Virus record (IMG/VR): IMGVR_UViG_3300037882_001264 | Coordinates: 1 to 64,000 of that record | DNA length: 64,000 bases | Source: a virus | Direction: 5' to 3' (one strand) | Shown here: positions 32,749-40,322 of the stretch, piece by piece | How the letters are laid out: every line of letters starts with the position of its first letter | Numbering within the stretch: position 1 is the first letter of the stretch | The notes under the pieces: model-generated | What the model was told of the DNA's origin: nothing | Database searches by the model: none | The model's input: the letters and a program-made list of their open reading frames with translations, nothing else | Position numbers and translations under genes: made by a program

Positions 32749-32784
32749 CTGATGCTCCTAGTTGTCTCGTGGTGTGATGAGAGA

Positions 32785-32813
32785 AGTGTACGGGATGGAT
32801 GGGTGGGTGTCAA
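32785..32813 (-). promoter_or_regulatory. Promoter for the DUF2786 gene
   Basis: TTGACA, 17-bp spacer, TACACT; leader of about 30 nt with CCACGAGACAACTAGGAGC, a looser form of the shared leader box. Confidence 0.75.
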
Positions 32814-32818
32814 GCAGG

Positions 32819-33544
32819 TCAGGCGGTCTTCTCGACCGGCTCTCCGAAGCGCACGGCCTTGTCTTCACCGTAGACCTGGCAGTAGAGCGCGATGTAGTCG
32901 AGGACCTCCTGCTTGGTCTCGAAGCCAAGAGGCTTGCGGGCACCGTCGAAGTAGACCTCCCAGGTGGTGCGCACGGGGTACGCAGCCTGGATGGCAGCGA
33001 TCTTCTCGGCAACGATCCGGGCCTTCTCCACTGCGATCTCTGAGGCGTAGCGAGCCAGGATGATGTCGGTGGCCTCAGACTTGGCCTCCCAGTCAGAGCG
33101 CTCAATGAGGTAGGCGCGAGTGGCAGCGTGCGCACCGAGGGCCGAGGCAGCAGTGCGGACGGCCTCCAGGCGGGTGGCCACGGCCTGGCGCTCATCGTTG
33201 CGCTGCTTGATCTCGGCGACCGTGGCGGCGTCGGTGACGTACACACCCTTCTTGGTGTAGCGGTAGGAGCCGCTCGACTCACGGTCGGCGATGTTTGTGA
33301 GATCGATGTCGGGCAGGGCGCTGAGGTTCAGGCGCGACTTCTTGCCATAGCGGGCGTTACCCGTGATGGACTTGTCGGAGATCTTGACGACCGTGGCGGT
33401 CACCCCGACCGAGCCATTCCAGCCATCAGTGACGCTGTACTCGATGCGGTCGCCGACCTCAAGGGGGCGGAAGGAGTGGTCATCGTTGAGGACAACGGGG
33501 ATCTCGCTGTTGACATCGAAGTAGAGTTGGCCCTTGGCGGTCAT
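32819..33544 (-). CDS. Promoter-proximal protein of unknown function
   Basis: 241 aa. N-terminal beta domain (LEVGDRIEYSVTDGWNGSVG) with SH3-like features, a central Ala-rich helical region (about residues 105-175) and a C-terminal WEVYFDGARKPLGFETKQEV domain. Good AGGAGA site. No family recognised. Confidence 0.7.
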   Translation of the reverse strand: MTAKGQLYFDVNSEIPVVLNDDHSFRPLEVGDRIEYSVTDGWNGSVGVTATVVKISDKSITGNARYGKKSRLNLSALPDIDLTNIADRESSGSYRYTKKGVYVTDAATVAEIKQRNDERQAVATRLEAVRTAASALGAHAATRAYLIERSDWEAKSEATDIILARYASEIAVEKARIVAEKIAAIQAAYPVRTTWEVYFDGARKPLGFETKQEVLDYIALYCQVYGEDKAVRFGEPVEKTA

Positions 33545-33584
33545 GGTGTCTCCTAGAGTCTTGGCTGGCGGGCTGACAGGTAGA

Positions 33585-33613
33585 ACAATACGCGCTCGTC
33601 AAGCAGGTGTCAA
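33585..33613 (-). promoter_or_regulatory. TATTGT-type promoter, copy 4
   Basis: TTGACA, 17-bp spacer, TATTGT, then TCTAC. Upstream tract GAAACTTCGCTCAGGTAC shared with copies 2 and 3; leader contains CGCCAG and AGGAGA. Confidence 0.85.
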
Positions 33614-33642
33614 GTACCTGAGCGAAGTTTCTTTGGCGAGTT

Positions 33643-34149
33643 TCAGGCGGCGCATCCGCAGTGCTCGACCTTGACACCGTCGAGGTGGCAGTGGTAGGCG
33701 AAGATCAGCGCGGCCTCGGGGCCCATGAAGGTGCGGAGCAGGAACTCCAGCGCGCCGACGAACTTGGGCCCGTGCTGCTCGCCGAACGCGAGGTGGTGGG
33801 CGATCTCGTGGAGAACGACGATCTCACGCATGGCCCAGTTCTCACCGAGCCGGTGGGCGACGTGGATCGCGATCTCACCGGCCTGGTAGTGAGCGAACTT
33901 GTTGGCCTTGCGCTGGCGGACCCGGATCGGGCGGCTCGCCATGGTGTAGGCGGCCTGGACGTCCTCATGGGCCAGCACACGGTCGACGTAGACCTGGACG
34001 GCTGCGAGGTTGCCGAAGCGCTTCTCGGTCGAGGGCACCACGACGGTGCTGCCGAAGGCCTCGTACATCGGGTAGTCGAGGGCCTCATCGAAGATCTTGC
34101 GCACGGCCTGCTCGGCGGCGTAGACCTTGGACTTCTGGTAGTCCCTCAC
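33643..34149 (-). CDS. HExxH zinc metalloprotease, TIGR04338-like
   Basis: 168 aa from a GTG in a GTGA overlap (VRDYQKSKVYAAEQAVRKIF). The catalytic motif HEIAHH is at about residue 115, followed by HGPKF, a candidate third zinc ligand. Family TIGR04338 (putative metallohydrolase) of actinomycetes and phages has this form. The C-terminus carries HCHLDGVKVEHCGCAA, a Cys/His cluster. Substrate unknown. Confidence 0.75.
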   Translation of the reverse strand: MRDYQKSKVYAAEQAVRKIFDEALDYPMYEAFGSTVVVPSTEKRFGNLAAVQVYVDRVLAHEDVQAAYTMASRPIRVRQRKANKFAHYQAGEIAIHVAHRLGENWAMREIVVLHEIAHHLAFGEQHGPKFVGALEFLLRTFMGPEAALIFAYHCHLDGVKVEHCGCAA

Positions 34150-34325
34150 TTGGCACCCCGCTCGATATTGGCGGGACCGGCCGGATGGCAGGGGCACTGG
34201 CAGGTCCACTGCGAGTAGATGCCCATGCTGAAGGTGTAGACGTGCTTGCAGTTGCCGTGCGACTTGGACTTGGGGTCTGCGTTGCAGAAGCCAGTGATGC
34301 TGCTGGCGGTTCGTTCCTTGCTCAT
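34146..34325 (-). CDS. Small Cys/His-rich protein
   Basis: 59 aa, MSKERTASSITGFCNADPKS, from an ATG behind AGGAGT. Cysteines at FCNAD, NCKHV, WTCQCPCHPAG suggest a small zinc-binding fold. First gene of a promoter unit that continues into the metalloprotease. Confidence 0.7.
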   Translation of the reverse strand: MSKERTASSITGFCNADPKSKSHGNCKHVYTFSMGIYSQWTCQCPCHPAGPANIERGAK

Positions 34326-34361
34326 GAGCGACTCCTGGGTGTCTCCGGCGGGTACCAGGGA

Positions 34362-34391
34362 AGTGTACCCGATGAGACACCCAAGAGTCAA
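34362..34391 (-). promoter_or_regulatory. Promoter upstream of the metalloprotease unit
   Basis: TTGACT, 18-bp spacer, TACACT. Leader contains CGCCGGAGACAC, close to the shared leader box, then AGGAGT. Confidence 0.7.
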
Positions 34392-34408
34392 GCCTTCGGC
34401 GTGTCGGT

Positions 34409-34690
34409 CTAGTAGCCGAACCCCTGAATGGCCTCGATGTGCAGGGCCACCCTGCTACCCACTGTGTAGATATCGGTCTCGGCGAGATCGAAGTGGACGT
34501 AGGGCCCGCTGATCACCGGCTTGCTCTTCAGGCTGGTGAGGTACTTCCCCGTAGCGGTAACGAACCACCGGATCTGGTTGGCCTCGATCACCTCGGCTAG
34601 CGGAGTGGTGAACGGGGACCAGAGGTCCTCCTGGACATGCACGATCTCAGGCTCTTCGCCATTCAGCGGGTTGACAACTTGCTCGGTCAT
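34409..34690 (-). CDS. Small protein of unknown function
   Basis: 93 aa, MTEQVVNPLNGEEPEIVHVQ, behind GGGAG. Mixed alpha/beta with IRWFVTATGKYLTSLKSKPV. No family recognised. Confidence 0.65.
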   Translation of the reverse strand: MTEQVVNPLNGEEPEIVHVQEDLWSPFTTPLAEVIEANQIRWFVTATGKYLTSLKSKPVISGPYVHFDLAETDIYTVGSRVALHIEAIQGFGY

Positions 34691-34908
34691 GCGGATTGCT
34701 CCCTCTTGGTGTTGGTGATAACCCAGTGCCGTGTTTGGCCCAGGCGGGCTTGAATGTCGACTACCTTCATACCGTGCTCCCAGCGAAGGTGGCGGGCCTG
34801 CTCGACCAGCAGGCGGTGGATGCCTTCCACGCACCCCTGGATCGTGTTGAAGGTGTTCGCCGAGGCGTACGGATCAGTCCAACTTAGAGGGCGGGGGAGT
34901 TCATACAT
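34687..34908 (-). CDS. Small protein with helix-turn-helix-like C-terminus
   Basis: 73 aa, MYELPRPLSWTDPYASANTF. The second half (HGMKVVDIQARLGQTRHWVI) has the spacing of a short helix-turn-helix (V-x-x-I-x-x-x-LG), so DNA binding is possible. Weak evidence. Confidence 0.6.
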   Translation of the reverse strand: MYELPRPLSWTDPYASANTFNTIQGCVEGIHRLLVEQARHLRWEHGMKVVDIQARLGQTRHWVITNTKREQSA

Positions 34909-35254
34909 CGTCCCCACCGGCCCCGATCTCGACCTCGGGCTTGATCTTGGGTGACGGCGCGTCGAAGATGGTGAAGAGGTCGTCGTACCCAGAGAGGTAC
35001 GACCAGTCGACACCGGAGCCCCCAAGCGGCACTGAACTGGCTGCATACCACCAACCGTCCGTGCCGCGCACGTAGGGCTGGCCGCCTGCGAGCACAACCG
35101 ACTTGGGGTGGGGTTGTCGAGGCATCACTACCTCGAAGGAGTGCACCTTGCAGGGCACGCCCTCGAAGAGCAGCGGGCGCTCTTCATCACCGAGGATGCG
35201 GACGCGATCGTCCTCCTCGATCTCCATCTCCAGTGTGACGTGGTAGGTCCTCAT
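34901..35254 (-). CDS. Small beta-rich protein of unknown function
   Basis: 117 aa, MRTYHVTLEMEIEEDDRVRI. Beta-rich with WWYAASSVPLGG and an acidic C-terminus. Overlaps both neighbours. No family recognised. Confidence 0.65.
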   Translation of the reverse strand: MRTYHVTLEMEIEEDDRVRILGDEERPLLFEGVPCKVHSFEVVMPRQPHPKSVVLAGGQPYVRGTDGWWYAASSVPLGGSGVDWSYLSGYDDLFTIFDAPSPKIKPEVEIGAGGDDV

Positions 35255-35484
35255 GCTGCGACCCCGCAGTTGATTCGGCCGAGGTGGTCGACGTAGGTGA
35301 CGGTGCGCTCGGCGTCATTGAGCACCACGGGGAAGACGACGTGATGGCATGAGGGGCACTTGGAGTGCTTGATGTCGCGGGGCTCGATGCCGAGCGAGCG
35401 CAGGTAGCGCGAGCGGTTGTAGGGCTCACGCTTGGGCCTAGCGACCTGCTGAGCGCGCTTGGCGGGATTGCCTGACCTACCCAT
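35251..35484 (-). CDS. Small zinc-binding protein
   Basis: 77 aa. A basic N-terminal half (RPKREPYNRSRYLRSLG) then SKCPSCHHVVFPVVLND with a CxxCH motif, and RINCGVAA at the end. Resembles small RNA- or DNA-binding zinc proteins; unproven. Confidence 0.65.
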   Translation of the reverse strand: MGRSGNPAKRAQQVARPKREPYNRSRYLRSLGIEPRDIKHSKCPSCHHVVFPVVLNDAERTVTYVDHLGRINCGVAA

Positions 35485-35779
35485 TGATGATCGGCTTGTT
35501 CAGGTCGTCATCGACGTGAGTGACGCCGTGCTCAGCGTCGATCTCAAGGTGGACGTCGCGGCGGATGTCGCTGCGGATCTTGGGCAGCAGGACCTTCTTG
35601 AAGAAGAGTCCCCAGACCAGGAACAGCAGGACGAAGTCGATGAAGACCGTGAAGGTCAGTTCGGCAAGGATGTGGGCGGGATCGAAGGCGACACCGAGGT
35701 AGTCCTCCCAGAGGGGGATCCCTTCAGCATGCTCTTCCGCTTGCTCTGCGCTGGCGCTCAGGGCGCTGGTGAATGTCAT
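35477..35779 (-). CDS. Single-pass membrane protein, probably leaderless
   Basis: 100 aa. Acidic N-terminal region, one strong transmembrane helix (FTVFIDFVLLFLVWGLFF), then a basic stretch (KKVLLPKIRSDIRRD) and an acidic end. The ATG lies 7 nt from a promoter -10 with no ribosome site. Lysis-related or superinfection-related roles are possible. Confidence 0.65.
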   Translation of the reverse strand: MTFTSALSASAEQAEEHAEGIPLWEDYLGVAFDPAHILAELTFTVFIDFVLLFLVWGLFFKKVLLPKIRSDIRRDVHLEIDAEHGVTHVDDDLNKPIING

Positions 35780-35786
35780 GCGCCAC

Positions 35787-35815
35787 AGCGTAGTCCACTG
35801 CGGCTAGGGTGTCAA
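35787..35815 (-). promoter_or_regulatory. Promoter giving a probable leaderless transcript
   Basis: TTGACA, 17-bp spacer, TACGCT, ending 7 nt from the ATG of the 100-aa membrane protein. Confidence 0.7.
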
Positions 35816-35816
35816 C

Positions 35817-36308
35817 TCAGAACGGCTGACCCTTGACGGTGAAGAGCGGGCCCTTCACTGGTCCTACGCATTCGGGGAACGGCGTCGGATTCTCGGTGCA
35901 TGCCGTCACAGTGATCTGGTACTTACCGTTCGGCAGGTTCGACGGGATGATGATCCGCGTGCGGTCGGGCTCGCCGCAATAGGGCTCAGTGAGCACGTAG
36001 GAGCGAGACTGCAAGGTCGTGGACACTGAGCCCAGGACTGTGCCGTCCTCGCCCGTGGGGAAGATGAAGGTGGCCTTGATCTCGGCGGTCGTCTTGCCCA
36101 CGGGGATGCAGACCTTAGGCAGCGACCAGGAGACTTCCGTACCGACCTCCTGCGGGGCCAGCAGTGGGAGGTCCTGCGGGGCCTCGATCACGCTCACCTT
36201 GGGGTAGGGCTTGTTCAGCCAGATCCCGAAGGCGACCACGAGCAGGAGGAAGACTACTCCCGAAACGAGAGTGGCCCACTTCTTGGCGCTATCGAGGCGG
36301 TCCATCAT
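35817..36308 (-). CDS. Membrane-anchored extracytoplasmic protein
   Basis: 163 aa. N-terminal signal anchor (WATLVSGVVFLLLVVAFGIW), then a beta-rich domain with four Cys (KVCIPVG, EPYCGEPD, VTACTEN, FPECVGP) that could form two disulfides outside the membrane. Next to the coiled-coil membrane protein, it may work in lysis or exclusion. No family recognised. Confidence 0.65.
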   Translation of the reverse strand: MMDRLDSAKKWATLVSGVVFLLLVVAFGIWLNKPYPKVSVIEAPQDLPLLAPQEVGTEVSWSLPKVCIPVGKTTAEIKATFIFPTGEDGTVLGSVSTTLQSRSYVLTEPYCGEPDRTRIIIPSNLPNGKYQITVTACTENPTPFPECVGPVKGPLFTVKGQPF

Positions 36309-36629
36309 CTACTTACCCAATCCCTGTTGTACCAGCCATACAATGATGCTGAAGAGGGCTGTGACTGCGGCACCGACAAATAGCCGGTAGGTCCAGACGG
36401 CAGAGGGGTTCTTGGAGACCTTGTCCTCTTCGAGTTGGTCGATCCGGTCGTGGAGCGCCCGGACCTGCTGGATCCGCTGGCGCTCGATGAACAGCAGATC
36501 GTCTCGGACTGTGGCGAGTTCCCGAAGAGCCTCTTCAGGGTTGGCCTCACCGCCGCTGACGATCCTTTGCCAGCGGTCCCGGGCATCGTCAAGCCGGGCA
36601 ATGGTCGGATCGACCGAGTAGTCTGCCAT
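36309..36629 (-). CDS. Coiled-coil tail-anchored membrane protein
   Basis: 106 aa. Helical coiled coil (about residues 35-72, ERQRIQQVRALHDRIDQLEE) and a C-terminal transmembrane helix (LFVGAAVTALFSIIVWLVQQ). Similar in layout to the 156-aa protein near 26.3 kb. Holin- or spanin-like function is possible because an endolysin is encoded downstream. Confidence 0.65.
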   Translation of the reverse strand: MADYSVDPTIARLDDARDRWQRIVSGGEANPEEALRELATVRDDLLFIERQRIQQVRALHDRIDQLEEDKVSKNPSAVWTYRLFVGAAVTALFSIIVWLVQQGLGK

Positions 36630-36657
36630 CTGAGCCCCTGCTTCGATCGGAGTGCCG

Positions 36658-36671
36658 CTCTACCCATTAGG
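36658..36671 (-). repeat. Late-gene leader element, copy 3
   Basis: Minus strand reads CCTAATGGGTAGAG, about 28 nt 5' of the ATG of the coiled-coil membrane gene, in a 112-nt gap that otherwise shows nothing recognisable. Confidence 0.45.
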
Positions 36672-36741
36672 TGCGGTTCGTGTGGGGGAGGACATGATCG
36701 ATTCAGGCGATTCGCCCGGTTCGGTGCCTGCCCCTCCATGA

Positions 36742-37416
36742 TCATTCCCCGGATCCTGCCCTCTTATGCGGCGGCCCGGGATCTTCATCAGTCCAGCCGT
36801 GCTCCAGGGTGTGGTCGGCTGGGAATCCGTGCTTGTCAGCGTCGTAGACCTTGCCCTCGATGTGGCTGTCTCCGCGCATCAGCGCAGCGGCCACGCGGTG
36901 GTGGCCGTCCACGACGTGCATGCGCCCCTGGTACTTGATGAAGCCAGGGTGATGAGTGAAGGGGTAGTGGTCGATCGCCTTCCGCGTCTGCTCATCGGCC
37001 CCGGAGTACTTCTCCTTGGTCTCGGTGTCAGCGTGCGGGTCGTCGAGGTACTTCTCCAGGTGGTACTTGTGCACGAACGGCTGCATGGCGTGGATCGGCT
37101 GGGAGAGGTCGACCTTCTCCTTGTCCATGTCATGCCAGCGCTGTGGGAAGAGGGGGATCCTCCGGCCGAACGTGTACATCTCCGGGGTGGCCGCGACCGG
37201 GCGGTACTTCTTTGAGGCGCTCGCATGATCTTCGCCGTCGTCGTATGCGCCCTCGTGCAGTCGACCTGTGTCCATCATCCCATCGGGGAAGGGGTGCACG
37301 CGACCAGCAAACCCAGCCTTGGTGACAGCGATCTCGCTGGGCCAGTGGCGGATCTTCGAGAGGGGGTCGCGCTCGTCGGCAGCGGCGCTACGCCAGAATG
37401 CTAGGACAGTGTTCAT
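36742..37416 (-). CDS. ParB-like domain protein
   Basis: 224 aa. The central motif MHVVDGHHRVAAAL (about residue 170) is the ParB/sulfiredoxin-fold signature (GHHR). The N-terminal half is rich in His and charged residues. In phages, such single ParB-like domains occur near portal genes and in virion proteins; NTPase, nuclease or kinase activity has been reported in the fold. A second ParB-like domain ends the 1163-aa protein near 56.5 kb. Confidence 0.75.
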   Translation of the reverse strand: MNTVLAFWRSAAADERDPLSKIRHWPSEIAVTKAGFAGRVHPFPDGMMDTGRLHEGAYDDGEDHASASKKYRPVAATPEMYTFGRRIPLFPQRWHDMDKEKVDLSQPIHAMQPFVHKYHLEKYLDDPHADTETKEKYSGADEQTRKAIDHYPFTHHPGFIKYQGRMHVVDGHHRVAAALMRGDSHIEGKVYDADKHGFPADHTLEHGWTDEDPGPPHKRAGSGE

Positions 37417-40262
37417 GACCAGAGTTGGTCGTCGTCCTCGGCATCACTGAGTGAGGCCTCGACTTGCTCGTAGTGGGTCCCAGCGATGTCGAGGCGGTCG
37501 AGGTTCGCGGCCTTCTGGTCGGCGCCCTCGTTGATGATGGCGGCCTGCTCAGCGGGGCTGAAGGTCTTGACCGATTCCTTGGCCAGGAACTCGCGAGCAG
37601 CCGCAGCGATGTCACTGCTGTCCGCGCTGACTGCGCCATCGACTGCAAGGTGCCCAGCGCTCTTCTGGAACTCGGCGACGATGTCGTCGACCGAGCCCAT
37701 GGTGGCGATGCTCAGGTCCTCAGGAGTCAGTTCCTCGTCGTTGCTGAGGTCCTGCCAGGGGCTCTTGCCGTTGGGCATGCCTGAACTCTCCGCAGGCATG
37801 ACGTTCTCATCGTGCCGGGGCAAGTCGATGGTGACACCGTCAGTAGACGGGAGCGCTGCCTCGGGCTCATCGTGCAGGATGGCCTCGGCGCCCTCTTCGT
37901 TGTCAGAGGCCTCGAAGAGGAACTCGTCATTGAGGCTGGCCGAGACTCCGCCCATCCCCTCGGCGTTGTTCATGCTGGGGTTCATCATGCCCCAGCCCTG
38001 GGGGTCAGGAGCAGACGCGAAGCCCATCGAGCCAGGGTTGTCGTTCGGGTTATGCGGCTTGGTCGCGCCGGGCGCCTTGGGCTGCACATCGGAGATGGGC
38101 TCACCCCACGGCGAGTTGACGGCAGCCGTCATGTCGATGCCCATCGCGAGGATCAGGTCACCATCGAGGACTCCTTCGCGAACGAGCGTGATGGCGGGCG
38201 CCTCTGCGCTCATGTCGAGCAGCGAGGAGCGAGCCTTGAGGCTCTTGTCCGCGTCGATGTCGTACTTGACGACGACCTTGCGCGGCACCCACTTCGGCTT
38301 GTCGTTGTCCTCGTACACACTCTTGCCGAACATGCCACGCGACTGCGCCTCAAACTTCAGCGCGAGGACGTGCGAGCACATACGGCCCGCGAAGCGCGAG
38401 TTGTCGTCAGCAGCACCCCAGTGGTACGCGCCCCACTTGCAGCCGCAGGACCATGCCTGGATCGACTGCTTGCCGGGCATGCGCTGGAGGCCGCTCTCGT
38501 AGACGTTGGTGTCACCCTTGACGTTGCCGACGACCATGCCCTCGGTAGCGAGCGTGACGTGCACGCCGCCCTCGGCACGGATGCGCTTGGCCTTGCGCTG
38601 CACGTCACTCCATGCAGCCGTCAGTTGGAAGCGGAAGTCGACGTCACTGACTGCGGTGACCAGGAGTGCATCGACGTCGAGCGAGGAGTACTTGCTCGGC
38701 CCCTGCTCCTGCTGGTCGAGCAGCCAGTCCGAGTCCTCGGGCATCGCAGAGTTGATCGCCTCGTTGGCGTTCTTAGCATCGCCGATGCGGCGCTCAGAGC
38801 GCTCAACCTGCTCGCGAGGAGCGTCAGGGTGGTGGTCGTAGACGTTCTCGTAGTACTCGCGCGAGTAGGGCGCATCCTTCGGATCGTCACCGTCGTGCAG
38901 CACCTGGATCTTGTTCGACTTGCCCGGGTGGCCAGAGTCGCGCACTGAGTGGACCGTGCCAGCCTCGCCACGGAAGTCGATGACTCGATCGCCCACCTCG
39001 AACTTGGGCGGGAGGTGGCCCATGCCAGCGGTGTGTGGGTTGACACAGAAGCCACAGTCAGGATCCGGGTCTTCCCACGAGTGCTGCTCATGGGCGCGCA
39101 ACTGCTGCTGCACCTTGGCCTTGGAGAGGTCGTCCATGTCGTCCCAGGCGTAGGCGACCTTCGCAGCGGTGGTGGAACTAGAGTCCCCAGAACTGTCGCT
39201 CGACTCGGATCCTTCCGAATCGGCGTCGCTGTCCACGTCGCTGTCGGTGAAGTCCGAGGGATCGTGTACCTGGTTGGCTACGTCGCTGGGACTTCCCGCG
39301 ACCATCTGGCTTCCGCAAAGAGGGCAACTCATACCTCCCCGGTAGTTGACGCCCCAGTACCTGCACCGCGAGCAGTGCGCACCGAGTTCGTCCTTCTCGT
39401 CCTGCTCCTCCTTGGCCGAGTACTTCGTTGGGCCTGTGGGGTTGCTGTCGAGGAACTTGGCTTGCTCGGGGGATGCGTGCACGGCGTCATCGACGCGACT
39501 GGTGAGGTCGTCAGCATTCAGCACTGCGTGAGACTTGGGATCGTGCTTCGCGAGCCAAGCGCTGTTGTCATGCTCCCAGAGGTGCCTGTCCTGGCGGACG
39601 TCCTCGCGTCGATCGACCTTCTCGTTGACGTCGCGATGCACTACCTCGCCCGAGTCATCTCCGGCCTCGTGCATCGTGTGGTAGAGGTGGTGGCGCGCGA
39701 CAGCCTCACTGGGGTAGTAGCCGAGGTAGTGGCCCTTCCAGGTAGCCATGTGGCCATCTGCGTGCTCGCCCGCAGGGGACGCTTGCAGTTCGGCTGCGTC
39801 AGCCTGACCCTCGTGCAGTTCACTCGGATCTAGCGGAGTCTTGATGGTGCGGGTCGAGTCGTACCAGGAGCGGATGTCTGCCTCGCTGGCTGCGACCTTC
39901 GAGCCGAGCCGGGTGTTCGGGGCGATGTCAGGCCGGTCCACGAGGATGGTCCCGAGTTCGGGGTAGTCATCGGCAGCGGTGTGGATCGAGGAGGCCTCAG
40001 CGACCTGCGCAGACGTCGAGGACACCGTCGAGATCTGGGTCTCGGTGTACTCGCCGCCACCCAGACCGCCGTCCAGGGCGACGTGGTAGACATCGCTGCC
40101 CGGGGAGAAGCCCGAGGAGATGGCCTCGATGGTCCCTGGGAAGCCGTCCAGCGTCATGACCTGCTGGCCCACGCTGTAGCCCCCAGATTCGCCTGGGGCG
40201 GCGCTGAAGGACTGGATGGCCGCAGTGTCGTGACGGCGAGCGTCGCGTCGTCCTAGCCCCAC
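37413..40262 (-). CDS. Large SWIM zinc-finger protein next to portal
   Basis: 949 aa from GTG behind AGGAGG. Regions in order: a short beta domain (VGQQVMTLDGFPGTIEAI), a four-Cys ribbon (HCSRCRYWG ... CPLCGSQM, about 296-318), a Ser/Asp-rich linker (SDSDVDSDADSEGS), a KOW-like FEVGDRVIDFRGEAGTVHSV, a SWIM finger (CGCKWGAY ... CSHVLALKF, about 605-630) and an acidic C-terminus. SWIM domains bind DNA or protein. Position after the portal suggests a head or ejection protein. Confidence 0.75.
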   Translation of the reverse strand: MGLGRRDARRHDTAAIQSFSAAPGESGGYSVGQQVMTLDGFPGTIEAISSGFSPGSDVYHVALDGGLGGGEYTETQISTVSSTSAQVAEASSIHTAADDYPELGTILVDRPDIAPNTRLGSKVAASEADIRSWYDSTRTIKTPLDPSELHEGQADAAELQASPAGEHADGHMATWKGHYLGYYPSEAVARHHLYHTMHEAGDDSGEVVHRDVNEKVDRREDVRQDRHLWEHDNSAWLAKHDPKSHAVLNADDLTSRVDDAVHASPEQAKFLDSNPTGPTKYSAKEEQDEKDELGAHCSRCRYWGVNYRGGMSCPLCGSQMVAGSPSDVANQVHDPSDFTDSDVDSDADSEGSESSDSSGDSSSTTAAKVAYAWDDMDDLSKAKVQQQLRAHEQHSWEDPDPDCGFCVNPHTAGMGHLPPKFEVGDRVIDFRGEAGTVHSVRDSGHPGKSNKIQVLHDGDDPKDAPYSREYYENVYDHHPDAPREQVERSERRIGDAKNANEAINSAMPEDSDWLLDQQEQGPSKYSSLDVDALLVTAVSDVDFRFQLTAAWSDVQRKAKRIRAEGGVHVTLATEGMVVGNVKGDTNVYESGLQRMPGKQSIQAWSCGCKWGAYHWGAADDNSRFAGRMCSHVLALKFEAQSRGMFGKSVYEDNDKPKWVPRKVVVKYDIDADKSLKARSSLLDMSAEAPAITLVREGVLDGDLILAMGIDMTAAVNSPWGEPISDVQPKAPGATKPHNPNDNPGSMGFASAPDPQGWGMMNPSMNNAEGMGGVSASLNDEFLFEASDNEEGAEAILHDEPEAALPSTDGVTIDLPRHDENVMPAESSGMPNGKSPWQDLSNDEELTPEDLSIATMGSVDDIVAEFQKSAGHLAVDGAVSADSSDIAAAAREFLAKESVKTFSPAEQAAIINEGADQKAANLDRLDIAGTHYEQVEASLSDAEDDDQLWS

Positions 40263-40280
40263 AGCAGCCTCCTGGTCGTT

Positions 40281-40300
40281 CCTCTACCCCTTCGGGGCCC
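40281..40300 (-). repeat. Late-gene leader element, copy 4
   Basis: Minus strand reads GGGCCCCGAAGGGGTAGAGG, 5' of the AGGAGG of the SWIM protein gene. The CCCC-GAA-GGGG core can form a tight hairpin. Confidence 0.6.
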
Positions 40301-40322
40301 TGGCACCTGGCAAGACAGGCCC

